From: a bacterium
GTDB lineage: Bacteria; Spirochaetota; Spirochaetia; JABEVK01
Assembly (NCBI GenBank): GCA_021781625.1
Contig: JAJXWL010000050.1
Span: 1-9,607 of the forward strand
Reading direction: 5' to 3'
DNA: 9,607 nucleotides
Below, one piece after another: positions 5,865 to 9,607 of this stretch (position 1 is the first letter of the stretch; every line of letters starts with the position of its first letter). The notes beneath the pieces are model-generated. The model was given only the letters and a program-made list of their open reading frames with translations. It did no database searches and was not told the origin of the DNA. Both the position numbers and the translations under genes were made by a program.

Positions 5865-7232
5865 ATGAAACATCTGAACCAAATGGGTGAAGCTCCCGTC
5901 GGAAAGCTTCTTTTGAAATTTTCGCTCCCTTCTATAACGATGATGCTGGTCAATGCCCTTTACAATGTCGTGGACAGGATCGTTGTGGGACAGTATCTGG
6001 GTACCGAAGCGTTAGCGGCCGTGACTCTAGCCTTTCCTTTAATGATCGTTTCTTTGGGCATTGGGCTTTTAGCGGGGGCCGGAGCTTCCAACATCATTTC
6101 CCTCTTCTTGGGTGAAAAGAAATACACAGAGGCGGCCCGCAGTCTGGGCAGTGCCGCCATCCTGGGGCTTTTTTTCTCAGCGCTTTTGACTCTGGTCACG
6201 GCTGGCAACTTAGATACGATCTTAAAGCTTTGCGGAGCTACTCCCCACACCTTGGGACCCGCGAAAACCTTTACCCAAGTGATACTTTTAGGTTTTATCT
6301 TTCAAGCTGTAGCCATGGCCGTCGGTATGCCCATTCGAGCCCAAGGAAGAGCCAAAACCTCGATGCTCATTGCCGTCTCGGGCACCATCCTTAATGCGAT
6401 TCTTTGTGTTATTTTTGTAGGATCACTCAAAATGGGGATTGCTGGGTCAGCTTGGGCCACTGTTCTTGCCCAACTTTTTGGGTTGCTGGTCTCCAGTACT
6501 TTTTATTTAACTCCCCTGAATCACCTCAAAATCACGAGAAAAAATCTACTTCCCCAGTGGACTCTGATAACAAAAATCTTTTTGAATGGATTAACCGCCT
6601 TTGCTCTCCAGTTGATTTCCATCATCATCTTTATTCAGTTCAACACCAATATGACCGTTCTCAAAGGCGATACCGGTATTGCGGCGATAGGTATAGTCAA
6701 CACGGTGATGCTGTTGGTGATGTTGCCAGTCTTGGGTTTGGTCCAAGGGGCTCAACCTCTCATAGGTTTTAATCTGGGGGCTCAAAACCCGCACCGGGTT
6801 CACCAGGTTCTGAAGATTACGGCCTTTTGGTCTACCTTGGTTTTAACCCTCTGGACCATTTTTATGGAACTTTTTCCAGAATCGCTGATCTGGATTTTTA
6901 ACAGCCACGATCAGGAGTTACTCAAGCTCGGTGCTCTAGCCCTCAGGGTTTTTCTTCTCTTCTTACCCGGATACGGTCTTACCTTCTTGTTGTCGCAGTA
7001 CTATCAGTCTGCTAATAAAATTGTCCCTTCGTTATTGACAGGTATTGGCAGACAATTTCTCCTCATCTTGTTATTGCTCTTTTTGCCCAAACTTTTGGGG
7101 CTATGGGGCGTCCTGCTGACGGGCCCTCTTTCAGACGGCCCGTTCGTCGTGCTCTCGCTGATTCTTCTGATCCGAGAAATGAAGCTCTTGAAAGTCTTAC
7201 CGCCACGAAGCGAACCACTGGCGAGCTCCTAA
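5865..7232 (+). CDS. MATE-family multidrug/cation efflux transporter
   Basis: A 455-residue integral membrane protein of the MATE (MatE/NorM/MepA-like) family, exporting cationic or organic compounds in exchange for Na+ or H+. The N-terminus (MGEAPVGKLLLKFSLPSI, then ALYNVVDRIVVGQYLG) is typical: a short basic lead, the first helix with SLP, and the N-x2-D-x4-G motif. A second MatE half begins around ILTKIFLNGL-like helix 7 and includes GLVQGAQPLIGFNLGAQ, the MATE Q-P-x2-G-x2-G-A block. About 12 hydrophobic segments are evident, the normal number. The ATG at 5865 is preferred: AAGGA (5855-5859) lies 5 nt upstream, whereas an in-frame TTG at 5850 has no good site. The 3' end overlaps the convergent glycosyltransferase gene by 36 bp. 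Substrate cannot be told from sequence. Confidence 0.9.
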   Translation: MKHLNQMGEAPVGKLLLKFSLPSITMMLVNALYNVVDRIVVGQYLGTEALAAVTLAFPLMIVSLGIGLLAGAGASNIISLFLGEKKYTEAARSLGSAAILGLFFSALLTLVTAGNLDTILKLCGATPHTLGPAKTFTQVILLGFIFQAVAMAVGMPIRAQGRAKTSMLIAVSGTILNAILCVIFVGSLKMGIAGSAWATVLAQLFGLLVSSTFYLTPLNHLKITRKNLLPQWTLITKIFLNGLTAFALQLISIIIFIQFNTNMTVLKGDTGIAAIGIVNTVMLLVMLPVLGLVQGAQPLIGFNLGAQNPHRVHQVLKITAFWSTLVLTLWTIFMELFPESLIWIFNSHDQELLKLGALALRVFLLFLPGYGLTFLLSQYYQSANKIVPSLLTGIGRQFLLILLLLFLPKLLGLWGVLLTGPLSDGPFVVLSLILLIREMKLLKVLPPRSEPLASS

Positions 7233-8543
7233 TTGTTCAAGGGTAAGTGGCAACCCGTAGACTAACGGGGCAAACCAAAAAAATAAAGCCAAAGAAGCTC
7301 CTGCGGCTAGGCTCAACCACAAAAGCGGCCTTCTGGTTTGTGCCAAAAGCCATACTCCAATGGCGAGGGCCATCAGAAGGGCATTTAAATAGTGATACAA
7401 AAACATCACTCTACCGATGAAAATGAATGGAAGAAAATTGATCGCCCAGGCTGTTAGCAAAAAGGTGGACTTGGGCTGATGCGCTCGTCGTTGAGTCCAT
7501 AAAAGCGTTAGCAACGTTATGACGGCGAGGGTTGAGCCCCACCAGACAACAGGGTTACCTAAGAAATAAATCCGCTGATCATTTTTAGCCCAATAGTAAA
7601 TGGGCCTCAAATCCAAGGGCCAAGTATACCATAGGCTAGCATACGGATGCGTCGCGACTAAGGTCTCGTTGGCGGTATACATGCGAACATTCATCTCGCA
7701 AAATTTTGACCACGGATCCAACGTCGGTAGTCCCACCTGACCTGCATAAGAACTTCCCACAAGTGTCTTTTGAAAGGCCGGTGTCATAAAGGCATCCCCA
7801 GGACCCGCATGCGGCAAAAGGGCAAAATGAATTTGAAACACCGAATAATAAACAGCAAAAGCCAACACCAGAACGATACCCAAGCGAGCTGAAACCCTTC
7901 CCCCTGCCCCTAAGCTGGGCCTTTTGAGAAAGGTCCAAAGTTCACCCAGAACAATGATCCCCAACCCAGCTAAACCCGTCCACTTGATCGAGATCGTAAC
8001 CCCGGCCATAAGACCCAAGGCCAACCAAAGTGTCCAACTGTTTCGCTTTCTTGCCACTAAGTACAAAACTACTGTTCCCAAGGTCGCGGCCACGAGTAAC
8101 GACTCTGGCAATATAAAGCGAGAATCCGCGACCAAGGCGGTATCAAAACAGACAGGTAAGGCCCCCAGAAGGATGAGTACCGGGGATAGTTTCAACTCTT
8201 TCAGCAATACCGCGAAAAGAACAGGAATCGAAGCCCCTGTGATCAAGGGAACGAGACGCATGTACTCCCATGAAAGTCCCTGGTAGGGGGTCCCAATGGT
8301 GGCAGGATTGGGGAACGTCACAGGTCCCCCTAGACTTCCGACCCACCAAAACAGCAGTTTGGCTAGAGGGGGGTGAACATCGAAATAGAATAGTCCCTTG
8401 GTATAGTCCGCCGCGAATTGGCCAAACCAAACCTCATCAAATACAATAGACCCGGGATGATCCCAATACAAAAGTCTCGTGACGAGGCTGACTAACCCCA
8501 CCAGCAAGAGCGCGTGCCAAAGTTGAAGTTTACGGGGAAACAT
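7197..8543 (-). CDS. PMT/GT39-family polyprenol-phosphate-dependent membrane glycosyltransferase
   Basis: A 448-residue polytopic membrane protein of the dolichyl-phosphate-mannose-protein mannosyltransferase (PMT, GT39/GT-C) superfamily. These enzymes transfer a sugar from a polyprenyl-phosphate carrier to protein Ser/Thr or to another acceptor on the outer face of the membrane. After the first helix comes the acidic pair Asp36-Glu37 in IVFDEVWFGQFA, then YFDVHPPLAKLLFW (53-66), the most characteristic PMT motif. About ten further hydrophobic segments follow. The start at 8543 is preferred because AAGGAA (8550-8555) lies 6 nt upstream; an in-frame ATG at 8564, adding 7 residues, lacks a site. 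It follows the MFS gene by 60 bp and may be co-transcribed. A C-terminal 36-bp overlap with the MATE gene is tail to tail. Sugar and acceptor are unknown; protein O-mannosylation or lipid/wall polymer modification are both possible. Confidence 0.88.
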   Translation of the reverse strand: MFPRKLQLWHALLLVGLVSLVTRLLYWDHPGSIVFDEVWFGQFAADYTKGLFYFDVHPPLAKLLFWWVGSLGGPVTFPNPATIGTPYQGLSWEYMRLVPLITGASIPVLFAVLLKELKLSPVLILLGALPVCFDTALVADSRFILPESLLVAATLGTVVLYLVARKRNSWTLWLALGLMAGVTISIKWTGLAGLGIIVLGELWTFLKRPSLGAGGRVSARLGIVLVLAFAVYYSVFQIHFALLPHAGPGDAFMTPAFQKTLVGSSYAGQVGLPTLDPWSKFCEMNVRMYTANETLVATHPYASLWYTWPLDLRPIYYWAKNDQRIYFLGNPVVWWGSTLAVITLLTLLWTQRRAHQPKSTFLLTAWAINFLPFIFIGRVMFLYHYLNALLMALAIGVWLLAQTRRPLLWLSLAAGASLALFFWFAPLVYGLPLTLEQLGARQWFASWR

Positions 8544-8603
8544 GGTCAATTCCTTTCCGCTCATATTTTTCGTTCATACTTTACAAGGGAAACGGGGAAT
8601 TGG

Positions 8604-9607
8604 CTATCGGGAAAGTTGCCTTTTATTTTCTCCCCTATGATTTCTTACCATACTTACTAAGGCTCCTGCGAAGGCTGCCCCAGCCATGGCTAAAATGACC
8701 ACACGAAAGCCCGACAAGAACAACAGTTTGTTGGTAATCCCAGTCCAACCCGAGGCCCCCGTGTTGGTCACCACCGAAAACAGGGCCACAGCAAAGGCTG
8801 CACCAGAGACCATGCCCAAATTCCTAAAAAAAGAATTGACGCTACCAGCAATGCCTAAGCGATGACGGGGTGCCGCTCCCATGACGCTCGAATTATTGGG
8901 GGACTGAAATAACGCCGTACCAAGCCCCAAGAGGCCAATGAGGAAACCAACTTCCAGTAATAAAGAAGCAAGACCTAAGGTCGCGACCACCATTAACCCT
9001 ACCGCCGTCACCATTAAACCACCCATGGTAAAAAGCTGGACACCAAAACGGTCGGACAACCTTCCCGCCAGGGGAGCTACCACCGCCAAAACGAGAGGAT
9101 AAATCGACAGTAAAAGACCAGCTTGCCAAGCAGAAAGGCCCAAAACATTCTGCAAATAGAACGGCATAAACAGAACGTACCCAAACATGGCCACATAAGA
9201 AAACCAGGACGCGGTGACTCCCAAGGTGAAGGTTCGAGAGGCAAACAGCGACTCCTCCAGCAATGGGTGCGGTCTTTTCTTTTCAAGCTTGAAAAAGGCC
9301 ACAAGCAAAATCACAGACAGCACGGGGGCCGTGATCAGGAAGGGCAAAGGAGCTAAGCCTTCTTGCCACAACAAGAGCCAAGAAAAGAACAACACCACTA
9401 ACACGCTGAACAGTAAAGACCCTGGCCAGTCAAAGTCGCCGGTCTGAGACTCGGATTCAGGCATAACCACCAAGGTGAGAATCACGCCGAGGATGCCAAT
9501 CGGTACATTGACAAAAAAAATCGCAGGCCAACTGAAAAAGTGCACCAAAAGCCCGCCCAACCCAGGGCCTAACAAGCTTCCGATGGCCACGGTGGAGCCA
9601 ATATATC
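8604..9607 (-). CDS. DHA2-type MFS drug efflux transporter (N-terminus cut off by window edge)
   Basis: C-terminal 333 residues of a major facilitator exporter of the EmrB/QacA (DHA2, 14-helix) group. The frame is open to the right edge; the first possible start (GTG at 9590) is internal, because the residues before it (YIGST) continue the helix. The visible part begins with antiporter motif C in helix 5, AIGSLLGPGLGGLLVHFFSW, followed by IFFVNVPIGILG, the standard EmrB sequence. Two extra helices (WPGSLLFSVLVVLFFSWLLL and the next) separate the halves, as in 14-helix transporters. A motif-A-like PLAGRLSDRFG lies in the second half. About 140 N-terminal residues are missing. Proton-coupled export of a drug or metabolite is expected. 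It lies 60 bp upstream of the glycosyltransferase in the same direction. Confidence 0.92.
   Translation of the reverse strand, partial: YIGSTVAIGSLLGPGLGGLLVHFFSWPAIFFVNVPIGILGVILTLVVMPESESQTGDFDWPGSLLFSVLVVLFFSWLLLWQEGLAPLPFLITAPVLSVILLVAFFKLEKKRPHPLLEESLFASRTFTLGVTASWFSYVAMFGYVLFMPFYLQNVLGLSAWQAGLLLSIYPLVLAVVAPLAGRLSDRFGVQLFTMGGLMVTAVGLMVVATLGLASLLLEVGFLIGLLGLGTALFQSPNNSSVMGAAPRHRLGIAGSVNSFFRNLGMVSGAAFAVALFSVVTNTGASGWTGITNKLLFLSGFRVVILAMAGAAFAGALVSMVRNHRGENKRQLSR

Noticed and set aside
7254..7269. CCCGT/ACGGG hairpin after the MATE stop as a terminator
   Set aside because: The stem is only 5 bp, there is no T run, and it lies in the coding region of the convergent glycosyltransferase gene.
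7924..8286. Plus-strand open frame of 120 codons inside the glycosyltransferase gene
   Set aside because: It is antisense to a clear PMT-family membrane protein; the Lys/Ser/Thr-rich translation is typical of the complement of hydrophobic codons.
9123..9447. Two plus-strand open frames of 77 codons each inside the MFS gene
   Set aside because: Both are antisense to the MFS transporter and show the Lys/Arg/Ser/Gln-rich pattern of shadows.

Overview
The window looks like part of a nitrogen-fixation (nif) island and its right-hand flank, from an anaerobic or facultative diazotroph. The strong AAGGAGG-type ribosome binding sites, TTG and GTG starts backed by such sites, sigma-70/sigma-A-like promoters and a DapB-like protein of a type I recall from Firmicutes suggest Bacillota (Desulfitobacterium/Desulfosporosinus-like). 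This placement is inference: there is no rRNA or other marker gene in the window.

Left part (1-5018), nitrogen fixation. The 3' two-thirds of nifK (nitrogenase MoFe protein beta chain) enters from the left edge and ends at an intrinsic terminator. Two divergent transcription units share the 94-bp gap 2200-2293. Leftward is a tight operon: a HEPN-fold protein, a GNAT acetyltransferase (4-nt GTGA overlap) and the molybdopterin/molybdate-binding protein Mop (24-nt gap). Rightward are nifV (homocitrate synthase, supplying the organic acid of FeMo-co) and a NifA/VnfA/AnfA-type sigma-54 activator whose start lies inside the end of nifV. The gap holds a good sigma-70-like promoter for the leftward operon and, just downstream of its -10, a perfect 20-bp inverted repeat whose arms match the two halves of a Fur box. 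This couples Mo supply, cofactor assembly and regulation in one locus, possibly under iron or other metal control.

Right part (5029-9607), general functions. A DapB-like dihydrodipicolinate reductase (leftward, TTG start) converges on the activator gene and is divergent from a MATE-family efflux pump. The MATE gene overlaps by 36 bp, tail to tail, with a leftward PMT/GT39-family membrane glycosyltransferase. Upstream of that glycosyltransferase is the C-terminal part of a DHA2-type (14-helix) MFS exporter, cut by the right edge. These genes have no evident link to nitrogen fixation and probably mark the island border.

The least-explained part is the HEPN-GNAT-Mop operon with its palindromic operator. 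I saw no tRNA, rRNA, CRISPR array, transposase or insertion sequence.
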